From Vibrio ulleungensis (GTDB lineage: Bacteria; Pseudomonadota; Gammaproteobacteria; Enterobacterales; Vibrionaceae), in NCBI RefSeq assembly GCF_016900875.1, contig NZ_JAFEUM010000005.1:1-64000 (forward strand): DNA of 64,000 nt, written 5' to 3'. How positions within the stretch are numbered: position 1 is the stretch's first letter; each line of letters starts with the position of its first letter. The notes beneath the pieces were generated by a model. It was not told the DNA's origin and did not search any database. It saw nothing but the letters and a program-made list of their open reading frames with translations. The position numbers and the translations under genes were made by a program. Positions 17,585 through 28,008 of the stretch are shown one piece after another.

Positions 17585-17695
17585 AAGATGCTGCGGCTTG
17601 CCGCAGCATCTTACCTACTTCCCATAGGGCTTATTCATATTTCAAATGCCCCTTTATGCCATCGCTTCTTATAAGCGATAGTTTTGTATTTGAAA
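17585..17695 (+). other. Structured rpsG-fusA spacer with three stem-loops
   Basis: A perfect 13-bp stem, AAGATGCTGCGGC (17585-17597) with GCCGCAGCATCTT (17600-17612), follows the rpsG stop. Next comes a nested structure: TTTCAAAT (17640-17647) pairs with ATTTGAAA (17688-17695) around an inner ATCGCTT/AAGCGAT hairpin (17661-17679). Neither stem is followed by a clean T-run. They probably act as partial terminators, processing sites or mRNA stabilisers between ribosomal protein and elongation factor genes. Confidence 0.6.
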
Positions 17696-17739
17696 CATCA
17701 ATAATTCCTATTCATCGTTCTTAAAACTAAGGATGCAAA

Positions 17740-19836
17740 GTGGCTCGCAAAACCCCTATCGAGCGTTACCGTAACATCGGTATTGTGGCTCACGTAGATG
17801 CTGGTAAAACTACCACCAGTGAGCGAATTCTTTTTTATACTGGTCTTTCTCACAAAATTGGTGAAGTGCACGATGGTGCCGCCACCATGGACTGGATGGA
17901 ACAAGAACAAGAACGCGGTATTACTATTACTTCCGCTGCGACCACCACTTTCTGGCGCGGTATGGAAGCACAATTCCCAGACCATCGTGTAAACATCATT
18001 GATACTCCAGGGCACGTTGACTTCACTATTGAAGTAGAGCGTTCTTTGCGCGTACTTGATGGTGCTGTAGTGGTATTTTGTGGTGCTTCTGGTGTTGAGC
18101 CTCAGTCTGAGACTGTTTGGCGTCAGGCCGACAAGTATCAAGTGCCTCGTATGGTTTTCGTCAACAAGATGGACCGTGCTGGTGCAGACTTCCTAGCCGT
18201 TGTTCAGCAAATCAAAGACCGTTTGGGTGCAACTCCAGTGCCTATTCAATTAAACATTGGCGCTGAAGAAAACTTCGAAGGTGTGGTTGATCTCATTAAG
18301 ATGAAAGCCATCAACTGGAATGAAGCCGATCAAGGCATGACATTCAGTTATGAAGAGATCCCAGCCGATATGGTTGAGTTGGCAGAAGAGTACCGCACTG
18401 AGATGATCGAAGCGGCCGCTGAAGCCAACGAAGAGTTGATGGATAAGTACCTTGAAGAAGGCGAGTTGAGCGAAGAAGAGATCAAGCTCGGTCTTCGTAC
18501 CCGTACTTTGAATAACGAAATCGTACTTGCGACTTGTGGCAGTGCCTTCAAAAACAAAGGCGTACAAGCGGTATTGGATGCTGTCATCGAATATCTTCCA
18601 TCGCCAATCGACGTGCCAGCTATTAAAGGTGAAGATGACGATGAGAATGTCGTTGAGCGTCACGCTGACGACAACGAACCGTTTGCCGCACTTGCCTTTA
18701 AAATTGCTACCGACCCATTCGTGGGTACACTGACGTTTATGCGTGTTTACTCTGGAGTGATCAACTCGGGTGATGCGGTTTACAACTCAGTGAAAATGAA
18801 AAAAGAACGCCTCGGCCGTATTGTGCAGATGCATTCGAATAAACGCGAAGAGATCAAAGAAGTGCGCGCAGGCGATATCGCCGCTGCCATTGGTCTTAAA
18901 GACGTGACTACTGGTGATACTTTATGTAACCAAAATCATAAAGTGATTTTGGAGCGAATGGAGTTTCCTGAGCCTGTGATTCAGATTGCCGTAGAACCAC
19001 GCTCTCAAGCGGATCAAGACAAAATGGGTATCGCGCTGGGTAAACTGGCTGCAGAAGATCCGTCTTTCCGCGTAGAAACAGACGACGAAACCGGTCAAAC
19101 CTTGATTTCAGGTATGGGTGAACTACACCTAGATATCATCGTTGATCGAATGAAACGTGAGTTCAGCGTTGATTGTAACGTAGGTAAACCTCAAGTGGCT
19201 TACCGCGAAACAATCCGTGGAACAACAGAAATTGAAGGCAAATTTGTACGCCAATCTGGTGGTCGTGGTCAATATGGTCACGTATGGCTTAAGCTAGAAC
19301 CAGCAGAGCAAGGTGAAGGGTTTGTCTTCGTGGACGAAATCGTGGGTGGTGTGATTCCAAAAGAGTACATCCCATCGGTAGCGAAAGGTATCGAAGAGCA
19401 GATGAACAATGGTGTCCTAGCTGGTTATCCAGTGCTGGATGTTAAAGCGACTCTGTTTGATGGCTCATTCCACGATGTCGATTCAAACGAGATGGCGTTT
19501 AAGATCGCTGGCTCGATGGCATTTAGAAGCGGTGCGCTTGAAGCGCAACCTGTCCTTCTTGAGCCAATGATGAAGGTTGAAGTAACCACTCCAGAAGATT
19601 GGATGGGTGATGTTGTAGGTGACTTAAACCGTCGCCGCGGCATGATCGAAGGTATGGACGAAGGCCACGCTGGTCTTAAAATCGTTCGTGCTCAAGTCCC
19701 ATTGGCGGAGATGTTCGGTTACGCAACTGACTTACGTTCGGCAACTCAAGGCCGTGCTTCATACTCTATGGAATTCAACGAATACGCTGAAATTCCTAAG
19801 AATGTTGCACAAGGCATTATTGCAGAGCGTACTTAA
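17740..19836 (+). CDS. fusA: Elongation factor G
   Basis: Translocase GTPase of 698 residues. G1 is AHVDAGKTT (near residue 17), G3 is DTPGHVDF and G4 is NKMDRAG. Domains II-V follow, including the domain IV segment [11 protein letters not shown] with the translocation loop, and GEVIPKEY-type [12 protein letters not shown]. The start is GTG after TAAGGATGC. Ends GIIAERT. A canonical str-operon EF-G rather than a paralogue, judging from its position and full motif set. Confidence 0.98.
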   Translation: MARKTPIERYRNIGIVAHVDAGKTTTSERILFYTGLSHKIGEVHDGAATMDWMEQEQERGITITSAATTTFWRGMEAQFPDHRVNIIDTPGHVDFTIEVERSLRVLDGAVVVFCGASGVEPQSETVWRQADKYQVPRMVFVNKMDRAGADFLAVVQQIKDRLGATPVPIQLNIGAEENFEGVVDLIKMKAINWNEADQGMTFSYEEIPADMVELAEEYRTEMIEAAAEANEELMDKYLEEGELSEEEIKLGLRTRTLNNEIVLATCGSAFKNKGVQAVLDAVIEYLPSPIDVPAIKGEDDDENVVERHADDNEPFAALAFKIATDPFVGTLTFMRVYSGVINSGDAVYNSVKMKKERLGRIVQMHSNKREEIKEVRAGDIAAAIGLKDVTTGDTLCNQNHKVILERMEFPEPVIQIAVEPRSQADQDKMGIALGKLAAEDPSFRVETDDETGQTLISGMGELHLDIIVDRMKREFSVDCNVGKPQVAYRETIRGTTEIEGKFVRQSGGRGQYGHVWLKLEPAEQGEGFVFVDEIVGGVIPKEYIPSVAKGIEEQMNNGVLAGYPVLDVKATLFDGSFHDVDSNEMAFKIAGSMAFRSGALEAQPVLLEPMMKVEVTTPEDWMGDVVGDLNRRRGMIEGMDEGHAGLKIVRAQVPLAEMFGYATDLRSATQGRASYSMEFNEYAEIPKNVAQGIIAERT

Positions 19837-19980
19837 GCAACTCGATAAATCGACATTTGTTGGATTGTTTAATAATGATTCTATTGCGCATTCGTTAGAT
19901 GGCGCATAAAATAGCAAATTCTGGCGCGCCTTGACCTTGTTGTAGTCTTGGCGAATCAATAACTAGGAAGGAACACAATC

Positions 19981-21165
19981 GTGTCTAAAGAAAAATTTGA
20001 ACGTACTAAACCGCACGTTAACGTTGGTACTATCGGCCACGTTGACCACGGTAAAACAACTCTAACTGCTGCTATCTGTACTACTTTGTCAAAAGTATAC
20101 GGCGGTGAAGCGAAAGACTTCGCATCTATCGATAACGCTCCAGAAGAGCGTGAGCGCGGTATCACAATCGCAACTTCTCACGTAGAGTACGATACTCCAT
20201 CTCGCCACTACGCACACGTAGACTGCCCAGGACACGCCGATTACGTTAAAAACATGATCACTGGTGCTGCGCAAATGGACGGTGGTATCCTAGTTGTTGC
20301 TGCGACTGATGGCCCAATGCCTCAAACTCGTGAGCACATCCTACTAGGCCGTCAGGTTGGTATCCCTTACATCATCGTATTCATGAACAAATGTGACATG
20401 GTTGATGATGAAGAGCTTCTTGAGCTAGTAGAAATGGAAGTTCGTGAACTTCTATCTGAATACGACTTCCCAGGCGACGACCTACCTGTAATCCAGGGTT
20501 CTGCTCTTGGCGCACTAAACGGCGAGAAAGAGTGGGAAGACAAAATCGTTGAGCTTGCAGAAGCACTAGATTCTTACATCCCAGAGCCAGAGCGTGCTGT
20601 TGATTTGCCATTCCTAATGCCAATCGAAGACGTATTCTCTATCCAAGGCCGTGGTACTGTAGTAACTGGTCGTATCGAGCGCGGTATCCTAAACGTAGGT
20701 GACGAAGTAGAAATCGTAGGTATTAAAGAAACTACAACTACTACTTGTACTGGTGTTGAAATGTTCCGTAAGCTGCTTGACGAAGGTCGTGCTGGTGAGA
20801 ACGTTGGTGCACTTCTACGTGGTACTAAGCGTGAAGACGTTGAACGTGGTCAAGTTCTTGCAGCTCCTGGCTCAATCAACCCACACACTAAGTTCGAGTC
20901 TGAAGTATACGTACTTTCTAAAGACGAAGGCGGCCGTCATACTCCGTTCTTCAAAGGCTACCGTCCACAGTTCTACTTCCGTACAACTGACGTAACTGGT
21001 GATATCTCTCTACCAGAAGGCGTAGAAATGGTAATGCCTGGTGACAACATCCAAATGCAAGTTGAGCTAATCGCTCCAATCGCAATGGACGAAGGTCTAC
21101 GTTTCGCTATCCGTGAAGGTGGCCGTACTGTAGGTGCTGGTGTTGTTGCTAAGATCTTTGACTAA
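19981..21165 (+). CDS. tuf: Elongation factor Tu
   Basis: GTPase that delivers aminoacyl-tRNA to the ribosome, 394 residues. G1 is GHVDHGKTT (19-27), G3 is [21 protein letters not shown] and G4 is NKCDMVDD. Beta-barrel domains II and III end with [15 protein letters not shown]. The start is GTG with AGGAAGGAAC upstream. Codon choice is strongly biased to major codons, as expected for a very abundant protein. Last gene of the str operon; any second tuf copy is outside the window. Confidence 0.99.
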   Translation: MSKEKFERTKPHVNVGTIGHVDHGKTTLTAAICTTLSKVYGGEAKDFASIDNAPEERERGITIATSHVEYDTPSRHYAHVDCPGHADYVKNMITGAAQMDGGILVVAATDGPMPQTREHILLGRQVGIPYIIVFMNKCDMVDDEELLELVEMEVRELLSEYDFPGDDLPVIQGSALGALNGEKEWEDKIVELAEALDSYIPEPERAVDLPFLMPIEDVFSIQGRGTVVTGRIERGILNVGDEVEIVGIKETTTTTCTGVEMFRKLLDEGRAGENVGALLRGTKREDVERGQVLAAPGSINPHTKFESEVYVLSKDEGGRHTPFFKGYRPQFYFRTTDVTGDISLPEGVEMVMPGDNIQMQVELIAPIAMDEGLRFAIREGGRTVGAGVVAKIFD

Positions 21166-21193
21166 TATTTAGTTAAAATCTGCAAAACATTTT

Positions 21194-21220
21194 AAGGGAA
21201 GCTTCGGCTTCCCTTTTTTT
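21194..21220 (+). terminator. Terminator of the str operon
   Basis: AAGGGAAGC (21194-21202), tetraloop TTCG, GCTTCCCTT (21207-21215) and a run of seven T in total. A UUCG tetraloop closed by C-G is unusually stable, so the str operon should end here, cut off from the acyltransferase gene. Confidence 0.95.
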
Positions 21221-21224
21221 ATGT

Positions 21225-21251
21225 TTGACTACTATTTACGTTCTCTAAAAT
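21225..21251 (+). promoter_or_regulatory. Possible promoter of the acyltransferase gene
   Basis: TTGACT (21225-21230) and TAAAAT (21246-21251) are good hexamers, but the spacer is only 15 bp. It is the best match in the 200 bp between the tuf terminator and the gene, and predicts a leader of about 155 nt. Confidence 0.35.
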
Positions 21252-21412
21252 GGTATTAATGCTGATGTTTTGCCTTGTTCTCTGTGCGAGCATCGACCAA
21301 TTAAGTCATGTTTTGAAATTAAGACTTTACCGGTATGTCTCAAAAATAACCGGCATCAGTCAGGAGCTGTGCTTAAAATTCTCTACTTCAGGTCACTTTG
21401 AAGGCATCGAGT

Positions 21413-23323
21413 ATGGATTTTCGGCAGGATATTAATGGATTGAGAGCATTGGCGGTCGTCATAGTTGTGATATTTCACTTCTTTGGCAGTGCGCTACCTG
21501 GCGGATTTGTCGGTGTCGATGTTTTCTTTGTGATCTCCGGCTACTTAATGACAGGCATCATTGTTAGTCGCTTAGAAGAGCAGCGATTTCATTTATTGGG
21601 TTTTTATGGCGCCCGCGCAAAGCGAATTATCCCTGCTTTGCTCGCACTTTGCTTAGTGCTTTTTATTTTTGGAAATGCCTTTTTTAATCCACTCGATCTA
21701 CAAACCCTCAACAAGCACATTTCAAGCAGCCTTCTCTTTTTCTCAAATTTTGTATACCTAACTGAGTCTGGCTACTTTAACGGAGCATCACACAGCAAGT
21801 GGTTGCTTCATACTTGGTCCCTGTCAGTAGAATGGCAATTTTACATACTTTATCCAATCGTATTGGCGATTTTGAGTCGCTATGTATCGATTAGAGCCAT
21901 AAAGTTTATCGTACTTATCTTCACGCCAATCGCGTTCGCTATTAGCATGGCGATCACACATTTTTTACCTCTAGAGTCCTACTTTTTGTTTCCATCGAGA
22001 GCTTGGCAAATGATGCTCGGTGGTGTCGCATTTCTATTCCCACTGCCTACTCGCATATCAATGTTTACACGCTCTGTCATGGAAAAAGCCGGTGTGGCCG
22101 CAATAGTGTTTGCTTGCTTTATATTGTCGAAGAATGAAATTTGGCCAAACTCATTTGCACTCGTACCCGTCGGTGGTGCTTACTTGGTTATTTTGGCCAA
22201 TAATTCCCAGAGTTTTGTACTTAATAATAAGGTTTCCCAAGCATTGGGTCTCTGGTCGTATTCCATTTATTTGTGGCATTGGCCGATTGTTGTTTTGGGC
22301 TACTTTTTAGAAAGCAAATTACTCGCTTACCTTGGAATACCTTTGTCGCTAGTGCTTGGATTTCTAAGCTACTCCATGATTGAAAAGCGCAACTTTTCAA
22401 TGGGGACGCTTAAGTACTGGCCGGTTTCAATAGTGTTTTTAGTCGGTGTAAGTAGTAGCAGTGCTCAGTTTTTTTATACGGAAAGAGACATTTACACCAA
22501 CTACCATAAATACGAGAGCTTATTGCTAGGTCACTATTTTTTGGGGACAGATGGCACGCTTACATATAATCAGAGCTTCGAGAAAAAGGTCATCAATCAA
22601 GGAAAGCCCTACCAATTTCTAATGCTTGGAGACAGTAACTCAGCCCACTTTGCTTACGGTATTTCTCTCAGTGAGCAAGTGAGTATTACACATAAATGGA
22701 TTGGGTCTTGTCCTGGATTCATCGATTTGAACCCTAAGCCTCATTCTGCTTGGATGGATAAACACTGGGTAACAGAATGCAGAGAGTTGCACAAACTTAT
22801 TCAAACTGAAAAGAATACACCGGTAATCTTGGCCCAATTTTGGGGACGTCGAGATTTTGAATGCGCGCGCAACTGTGAGGGATTCGATAGTCATCAGACG
22901 TACTATTCACTTTTGCGACAAGAACTCGGTAAGCTGGTTGAGTATATTGGTGACCGACCAGTGTTCATTGTTGGCCAAGTGCCAGCGCCGAAACGCTCGA
23001 TGATTAAATGTCTTAAGAAATTAGATACATCGGACTGTGAGCGAAGTACGTCTGACTTTGATGGTGAGCGTATCCGCGACAATACTGTTCTTGAAAAGTT
23101 TGCTTCACAACATCTAAATGTCACCTTTATTAACCCATTTTCAGCGGTGTGTGATGCGCTAGGTGAGTGCAAAACTATCATTGAAGACGACAATATGTTC
23201 TTTGATGGCGGGCACCTATCCGCCTATGGGAGCCATCATTTTTGGCAATATATTGAGGCAGAAATCTTAACGTCGTTGAGTTCATCAACGGGAGCATTAA
23301 CTCTGTCTAAAGCGCAACCTTGA
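21413..23323 (+). CDS. OafA/YrhL-type acyltransferase with SGNH domain
   Basis: Predicted inner-membrane O-acyltransferase, 636 residues, that would acetylate or otherwise acylate a surface polysaccharide. The N-terminal half is an acyltransferase-3 domain with about ten membrane segments. It has the RADGLRALAV-like start (DINGLRALAVV), catalytic-type His in FHF and the GFVGVDVFFVISGY motif. From about 400 comes a periplasmic SGNH esterase-like domain, with block I MLGDSNS and block V DGGHLSAYG. The ATG at 21413 has AAGG 8 nt upstream. It stands alone with its own spacers, next to wecB. Substrate unknown. Confidence 0.88.
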   Translation: MDFRQDINGLRALAVVIVVIFHFFGSALPGGFVGVDVFFVISGYLMTGIIVSRLEEQRFHLLGFYGARAKRIIPALLALCLVLFIFGNAFFNPLDLQTLNKHISSSLLFFSNFVYLTESGYFNGASHSKWLLHTWSLSVEWQFYILYPIVLAILSRYVSIRAIKFIVLIFTPIAFAISMAITHFLPLESYFLFPSRAWQMMLGGVAFLFPLPTRISMFTRSVMEKAGVAAIVFACFILSKNEIWPNSFALVPVGGAYLVILANNSQSFVLNNKVSQALGLWSYSIYLWHWPIVVLGYFLESKLLAYLGIPLSLVLGFLSYSMIEKRNFSMGTLKYWPVSIVFLVGVSSSSAQFFYTERDIYTNYHKYESLLLGHYFLGTDGTLTYNQSFEKKVINQGKPYQFLMLGDSNSAHFAYGISLSEQVSITHKWIGSCPGFIDLNPKPHSAWMDKHWVTECRELHKLIQTEKNTPVILAQFWGRRDFECARNCEGFDSHQTYYSLLRQELGKLVEYIGDRPVFIVGQVPAPKRSMIKCLKKLDTSDCERSTSDFDGERIRDNTVLEKFASQHLNVTFINPFSAVCDALGECKTIIEDDNMFFDGGHLSAYGSHHFWQYIEAEILTSLSSSTGALTLSKAQP

Positions 23324-23327
23324 TATT

Positions 23328-23400
23328 CTGGGACAGCCGATTAGAAAAAGAACGCTTTTCAAACATAGACCTTAATGTCTCATGTTTGATTATGTCCCAG
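23328..23400. repeat. Nested palindromes between the acyltransferase gene and wecB
   Basis: The outer arms CTGGGACA (23328-23335) and TGTCCCAG (23393-23400) enclose a second inverted repeat: TCAAACAT-AGAC (23359-23370) against GTCT-C-ATGTTTGA (23377-23389). There is no T-run, so a simple terminator is unlikely. It could be a transcript-end structure of the acyltransferase gene or a small mobile palindrome marking the cassette join. Confidence 0.5.
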
Positions 23401-23418
23401 CAATGCAACGCTATCAAA

Positions 23419-23448
23419 TTGACACTTTTTTGCCGCCATACATATAGT
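23419..23448 (+). promoter_or_regulatory. Promoter for wecB-wecC-glycosyltransferase
   Basis: A perfect TTGACA (23419-23424), an 18-bp spacer and TATAGT (23443-23448). It lies about 65 bp before the wecB start, so wecB, wecC and the glycosyltransferase gene have a strong promoter independent of the acyltransferase. Confidence 0.7.
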
Positions 23449-23512
23449 TGTTATCACACGGTTTACTTAGCGTAGATATGAGTAAGCTATTTTGTTCATT
23501 AAATTGGAATAA

Positions 23513-24640
23513 ATGATGGCGATTAAGAGGGTAATGACCGTTTTTGGTACACGTCCAGAAGCGATAAAGATGGCACCTCTAGTGCATGCTTTGGCAACGG
23601 ACGATCGTTTCGAAGTAACAGTTTGCGTGACGGCGCAGCATCGAGAGATGCTTGATCAGGTGCTTGAGTTATTTGAAATTGTACCGGACATTGACCTTAA
23701 TTTAATGAAGGCCGGTCAAACCTTAAATCAAATCACCGCAAACATTTTACTCGAACTTAAACCCGCACTTCAGGAGATAAAGCCTGATGTCGTTTTGGTC
23801 CATGGGGATACGGCTACCACGTTTGCTGCGAGTCTAGCGTCCTACTATGAGCAAATACCCGTTGGCCATGTCGAGGCAGGGCTAAGAACGGGAAATCTAT
23901 ATTCTCCTTGGCCAGAAGAGGCAAACCGCAAACTAACAGGTAGCTTGACTCGCTATCACTTTGCGCCGACAGATACATCGAAAGATAACCTTACGAGAGA
24001 AAACTACTCTCCAGAAAACATTAGCGTCACAGGCAATACCGTCATCGACGCATTAATGTTGATCAAAAGTAAGATCGCGCAAGATACCGCGTTAGAAAAC
24101 GATCTGAAAAGCGCCTTTCCATACTTAGACGAATCGAAAAAACTCATATTAGTCACTGGGCATCGAAGAGAAAACTTTGGTGATGGTTTTGAGCGAATTT
24201 GCCGGGCGATTGCGCAGGTTGCAACCTCCCACCCAGATGTTCAGGTTGTCTACCCAGTACACCTCAATCCAAATGTTAGAAAGCCAGTAAGTAGAATCCT
24301 AGAAGGCATCGATAATGTCCTCCTTATTGAGCCTCAAGAGTATCTACCTTTTATCTATCTAATGATGCGATCTCACCTAATTTTGACCGACTCTGGTGGT
24401 ATTCAAGAAGAAGCACCTTCGCTCGGCAAACCAGTATTGGTTATGCGTGACACCACAGAGCGGCCAGAAGCTGTTGAAGCTGGGACCGTTAAACTGGTTG
24501 GTACAGAGGAGCATGTCATTGTGCAAAACATCGAAAAGTTACTGACGGATCCAAGTGCGTACGAAGCAATGAGCCGTGCCCATAATCCCTACGGTGACGG
24601 CAAAGCGTGTCAACGAATCTTAGAAGTCTTAGCTAAGTAG
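23513..24640 (+). CDS. wecB: UDP-N-acetylglucosamine 2-epimerase (non-hydrolysing)
   Basis: Converts UDP-GlcNAc to UDP-ManNAc in the cytoplasm, the first step to ManNAc-containing polymers. The 375 residues carry family blocks [52 protein letters not shown] and [21 protein letters not shown] with TERPE. Two consecutive ATGs (23513, 23516) are possible; GGA spacing slightly favours the second. It is followed after 46 bp by wecC, so together they make UDP-ManNAcA. Confidence 0.95.
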   Translation: MMAIKRVMTVFGTRPEAIKMAPLVHALATDDRFEVTVCVTAQHREMLDQVLELFEIVPDIDLNLMKAGQTLNQITANILLELKPALQEIKPDVVLVHGDTATTFAASLASYYEQIPVGHVEAGLRTGNLYSPWPEEANRKLTGSLTRYHFAPTDTSKDNLTRENYSPENISVTGNTVIDALMLIKSKIAQDTALENDLKSAFPYLDESKKLILVTGHRRENFGDGFERICRAIAQVATSHPDVQVVYPVHLNPNVRKPVSRILEGIDNVLLIEPQEYLPFIYLMMRSHLILTDSGGIQEEAPSLGKPVLVMRDTTERPEAVEAGTVKLVGTEEHVIVQNIEKLLTDPSAYEAMSRAHNPYGDGKACQRILEVLAK

Positions 24641-24686
24641 CGGCGAATGCGCTCTGGCTTAATTCATTTTTACAGGAAGTAGCAGT

Positions 24687-25946
24687 ATGTCTTTTGAAAC
24701 CATCTCCGTGATTGGATTGGGGTATATAGGTCTGCCAACCGCAGCTATGTTTGCATCTCGCAAGAAACAAGTCATTGGTGTTGACGTTAATCAAGATGCG
24801 GTCGATACGATTAACCGTGGTGAAATCCATATCGTCGAACCCGACCTCGATATGTTAGTGAGTGCAACGGTACAAAGAGGGTTTCTCAAAGCCGTAACTA
24901 CTCCGGAGCCATCCGATGCTTTTTTAATCGCTGTTCCAACACCTTTCAAGCCTATTGATGATGCAAAGATCCCCGAGCCAGATATCAGCTACATCCATAA
25001 TGCAGTAGAAGCCATTGCTCCAGTACTTAAAAAAGGGGACCTGGTCATTCTAGAGTCAACATCACCGGTAGGGACCACAGAGAAAATTGCTCAATGGTTA
25101 GCAAAATATCGTCAAGATCTGACCTTTCCCCAACAGGTCGGTGAAGGAGCAGATATAAATATTGCGCACTGTCCAGAACGTGTACTGCCAGGAAAGGTTG
25201 TTACCGAATTAGTGCATAACGACAGAGTTATTGGTGGTATGACACGTCGCTGCTCTGAACGGTCGGTTGAGCTATACAAAACCTTCGTCATGGGGGACTG
25301 TGTGATCACTAATGCTCGAACCGCTGAGATGGCCAAACTAACCGAAAACTCTTCGCGAGATGTACAAATTGCCTTTGCCAATGAGCTATCGATGATTTGT
25401 GATGAGTTAGACATTGATGTGTGGGAACTCATCTCGCTAGCGAATCGCCACCCAAGGGTCAATATACTGCAACCAGGACCAGGTGTAGGCGGGCATTGCA
25501 TCGCTGTGGATCCGTGGTTTATCGTATCTAAAACGCCGGACATTGCTAAGATTATCCATACAGCACGAAAAGTGAATGATCATAAGCCTGAGTGGGTTAT
25601 CGAGAAAGTAAATGCTGCAATCGGCAGTTATTTGCAGAAACATCCAGAAAAAACCGCAGCAGAAGTGACGATTGCTTGTTATGGCTTGACGTTTAAACCC
25701 GACATTGATGATCTCCGAGAGAGTCCAGCGCTGGATATTGCCAACACTATTGCCCGTGAGCATTGCGGTGAGGTATTAGCGATAGAGCCCAATATCAAAG
25801 TGTTGCCAGATACCACGCTTAGGCTGGTGACGATCGATGAATCACTGTCCAAGACAGACATTCATGTCATGTTAGTTGATCATAGCCAGTTTAAAAAAAT
25901 AAAGCTCAACGACGAGTTTGTAATAGATACCAAAGGGATCTGGTGA
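24687..25946 (+). CDS. wecC: UDP-N-acetyl-D-mannosamine dehydrogenase
   Basis: NAD-dependent four-electron oxidation of UDP-ManNAc to UDP-ManNAcA, 419 residues. The N-terminal Rossmann motif is VIGLGYIGLPTAAMFA, then ESTSPVGTT and AEMAKLTENSSRDVQIAFANEL. The catalytic cysteine is Cys271 in PGVGGHCIAVDPWF, and the C-terminal domain begins ACYGLTFKPDIDDLRESPA. This group of nucleotide-sugar dehydrogenases also includes WbpA/WbpO types; the pairing with wecB supports ManNAc as substrate. AGGAAG precedes the ATG. Confidence 0.93.
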   Translation: MSFETISVIGLGYIGLPTAAMFASRKKQVIGVDVNQDAVDTINRGEIHIVEPDLDMLVSATVQRGFLKAVTTPEPSDAFLIAVPTPFKPIDDAKIPEPDISYIHNAVEAIAPVLKKGDLVILESTSPVGTTEKIAQWLAKYRQDLTFPQQVGEGADINIAHCPERVLPGKVVTELVHNDRVIGGMTRRCSERSVELYKTFVMGDCVITNARTAEMAKLTENSSRDVQIAFANELSMICDELDIDVWELISLANRHPRVNILQPGPGVGGHCIAVDPWFIVSKTPDIAKIIHTARKVNDHKPEWVIEKVNAAIGSYLQKHPEKTAAEVTIACYGLTFKPDIDDLRESPALDIANTIAREHCGEVLAIEPNIKVLPDTTLRLVTIDESLSKTDIHVMLVDHSQFKKIKLNDEFVIDTKGIW

Positions 25947-26001
25947 TGAGATATCAACCGCGAACCACCCAGGTTACCACTATGTACCATGAGGTCCGAT
26001 T

Positions 26002-27204
26002 ATGAAGATATTACATATTTTCGACCATACCATTCCACTACAGAGTGGCTATACCTTTCGCAGCTTGTCGATACTCAAGCATCAACGAGACCTTGGTATA
26101 GAGACCTGCCATGTGAGCGGCGATAAGCAGGGGGCAACCACTCAATCTAAAGAGCACGTCGACGGATACGATTTTTATCGTACCCCTGTAGGGATGCTTA
26201 ATAAGATCCCAGTAGTCAATCAATGGCAGACTATCAATAGTTTAGCGAAAAGAATTGTGGAAGTAGCGAAGCTAGAAAAGCCCGATATTCTCCATGCTCA
26301 CTCCCCAGCGCTAAATGGGCTGGCGGCACTAAAGGCTTCCAAGCAATTGGGTATTCCCGTGGTCTACGAAATACGTGCCTTTTGGGAAGATGCTGCTGTC
26401 GATCATGGTACCTGTAAGGAAGGGGATGTTCGCTATAAGATCACTCGTCACCTTGAGAACCGCGTGGTTTCACAAGCCGATGGTGTGACGACAATTTGTG
26501 AGGGGCTAAAGAACGATTTGATTTCTCGAGCGCTCACCCCTAATCAACCTATCGTTATTCCAAATGCCGTTAATGCGGAGCGTTTTACCATGGTAGATGG
26601 CAGAGACGCAGAGCTTGAGGCCGAACTAAACCTCCAAGGTAAAAAAGTCATTGGCTTCATTGGATCTATGTATGCGTACGAAGGAATAGACACCTTGGTA
26701 TCAGCATTAAGTGAGCTTGTGAAAAGCATACCTGATGTCCAACTGCTACTGGTGGGTGGAGGACCGCAATATGACAATATAGTGCAGCAGGTGAAAAAGT
26801 TGGGTTTGACGAATAATGTGATTTTCACAGGGCGAGTTGCGCATGAGGACGTCAATCGTTACTACAGCTTGTTTGATTTACTCGTATATCCAAGACAGTC
26901 GATGCGTTTAACCGATTTAGTGACACCGCTTAAACCGTTGGAAGCGATGGCTCAAGGAGTACCACTATTAGCCTCCGATGTAGGAGGGCATCAAGAGTTG
27001 ATTGAGGATGGGGTGACCGGCTATTTGTTTGAAGCGGATAACCAAGCCCAATTAGTCAAAAAACTACAATATTTGCTGTCTAAGACGGATCTAGGAGATT
27101 CCACTAGAGATAACGGTCGTAACTTTGTCGAGCAAGTACGTAATTGGAAAGTGAGCGTCGGTAATTATCCTCCTTTGTATGAACAGGTTTTAACCAACTC
27201 TTAG
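26002..27204 (+). CDS. GT4-type glycosyltransferase, exosortase-associated-like
   Basis: Cytoplasmic nucleotide-sugar glycosyltransferase of 400 residues with two Rossmann domains. The donor-site motif is LKPLEAMAQGVPLLASDVGGHQELI near residue 310-335, preceded by VIPNAV and GSMYAYEGIDTLV. The N-terminal half (DHTIPLQSGYTFRSLSIL; DILHAHSPALNGLAAL; YEIRAFWEDAAVDHGTCKEG) closely resembles my recollection of the exosortase-A-linked Daro_2409 glycosyltransferase family (TIGR04063). Third gene after wecB-wecC, about 55 bp after wecC. The sugar and acceptor cannot be read from sequence; UDP-ManNAcA is a possible donor. Confidence 0.82.
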   Translation: MKILHIFDHTIPLQSGYTFRSLSILKHQRDLGIETCHVSGDKQGATTQSKEHVDGYDFYRTPVGMLNKIPVVNQWQTINSLAKRIVEVAKLEKPDILHAHSPALNGLAALKASKQLGIPVVYEIRAFWEDAAVDHGTCKEGDVRYKITRHLENRVVSQADGVTTICEGLKNDLISRALTPNQPIVIPNAVNAERFTMVDGRDAELEAELNLQGKKVIGFIGSMYAYEGIDTLVSALSELVKSIPDVQLLLVGGGPQYDNIVQQVKKLGLTNNVIFTGRVAHEDVNRYYSLFDLLVYPRQSMRLTDLVTPLKPLEAMAQGVPLLASDVGGHQELIEDGVTGYLFEADNQAQLVKKLQYLLSKTDLGDSTRDNGRNFVEQVRNWKVSVGNYPPLYEQVLTNS

Positions 27205-27261
27205 ACACTAGAAAGCAAAATTTGTATCGAGAAAGTAAAAGCGACTTAGCCTAAAAATAGT

Positions 27262-27298
27262 GCCGTTGGCCTCTTAACTTAAGAGTCCAGCGGCTTTT
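27262..27298 (+). terminator. Long terminator closing the polysaccharide segment
   Basis: GCCGTTGG-C-CTCTTAA and TTAAGAG-T-CCAGCGGC (ends 27262 and 27294) form a stem of about 15 bp with one G-U pair and one internal mismatch around a single C, followed by TTTT. It isolates the upstream genes from the S10 operon promoter 45 bp downstream. Confidence 0.88.
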
Positions 27299-27342
27299 CA
27301 GCATCTACCGCCACAGCAAATTGAATAAAATCTCATCACCTC

Positions 27343-27370
27343 TTGCATCCCAAATTGTGATCTGTATAAT
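27343..27370 (+). promoter_or_regulatory. Promoter of the S10 operon
   Basis: A perfect TATAAT (27365-27370) preceded by TG, with a weak TTGCAT (27343-27348) at 16-bp spacing and a GC-rich stretch (ACCGCGCAC) right after. Transcription would start near 27377, leaving a leader of about 305 nt before rpsJ. Confidence 0.75.
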
Positions 27371-27376
27371 ACCGCG

Positions 27377-27994
<618 letters not shown>

Positions 27995-28008
27995 GGGAGA
28001 TTAGAATA

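Noticed and set aside
19931..19959. TTGACC as a separate promoter for tuf
   Set aside because: No acceptable -10 at 16-18 bp (AATCAA), so I do not call an internal promoter although one is plausible.
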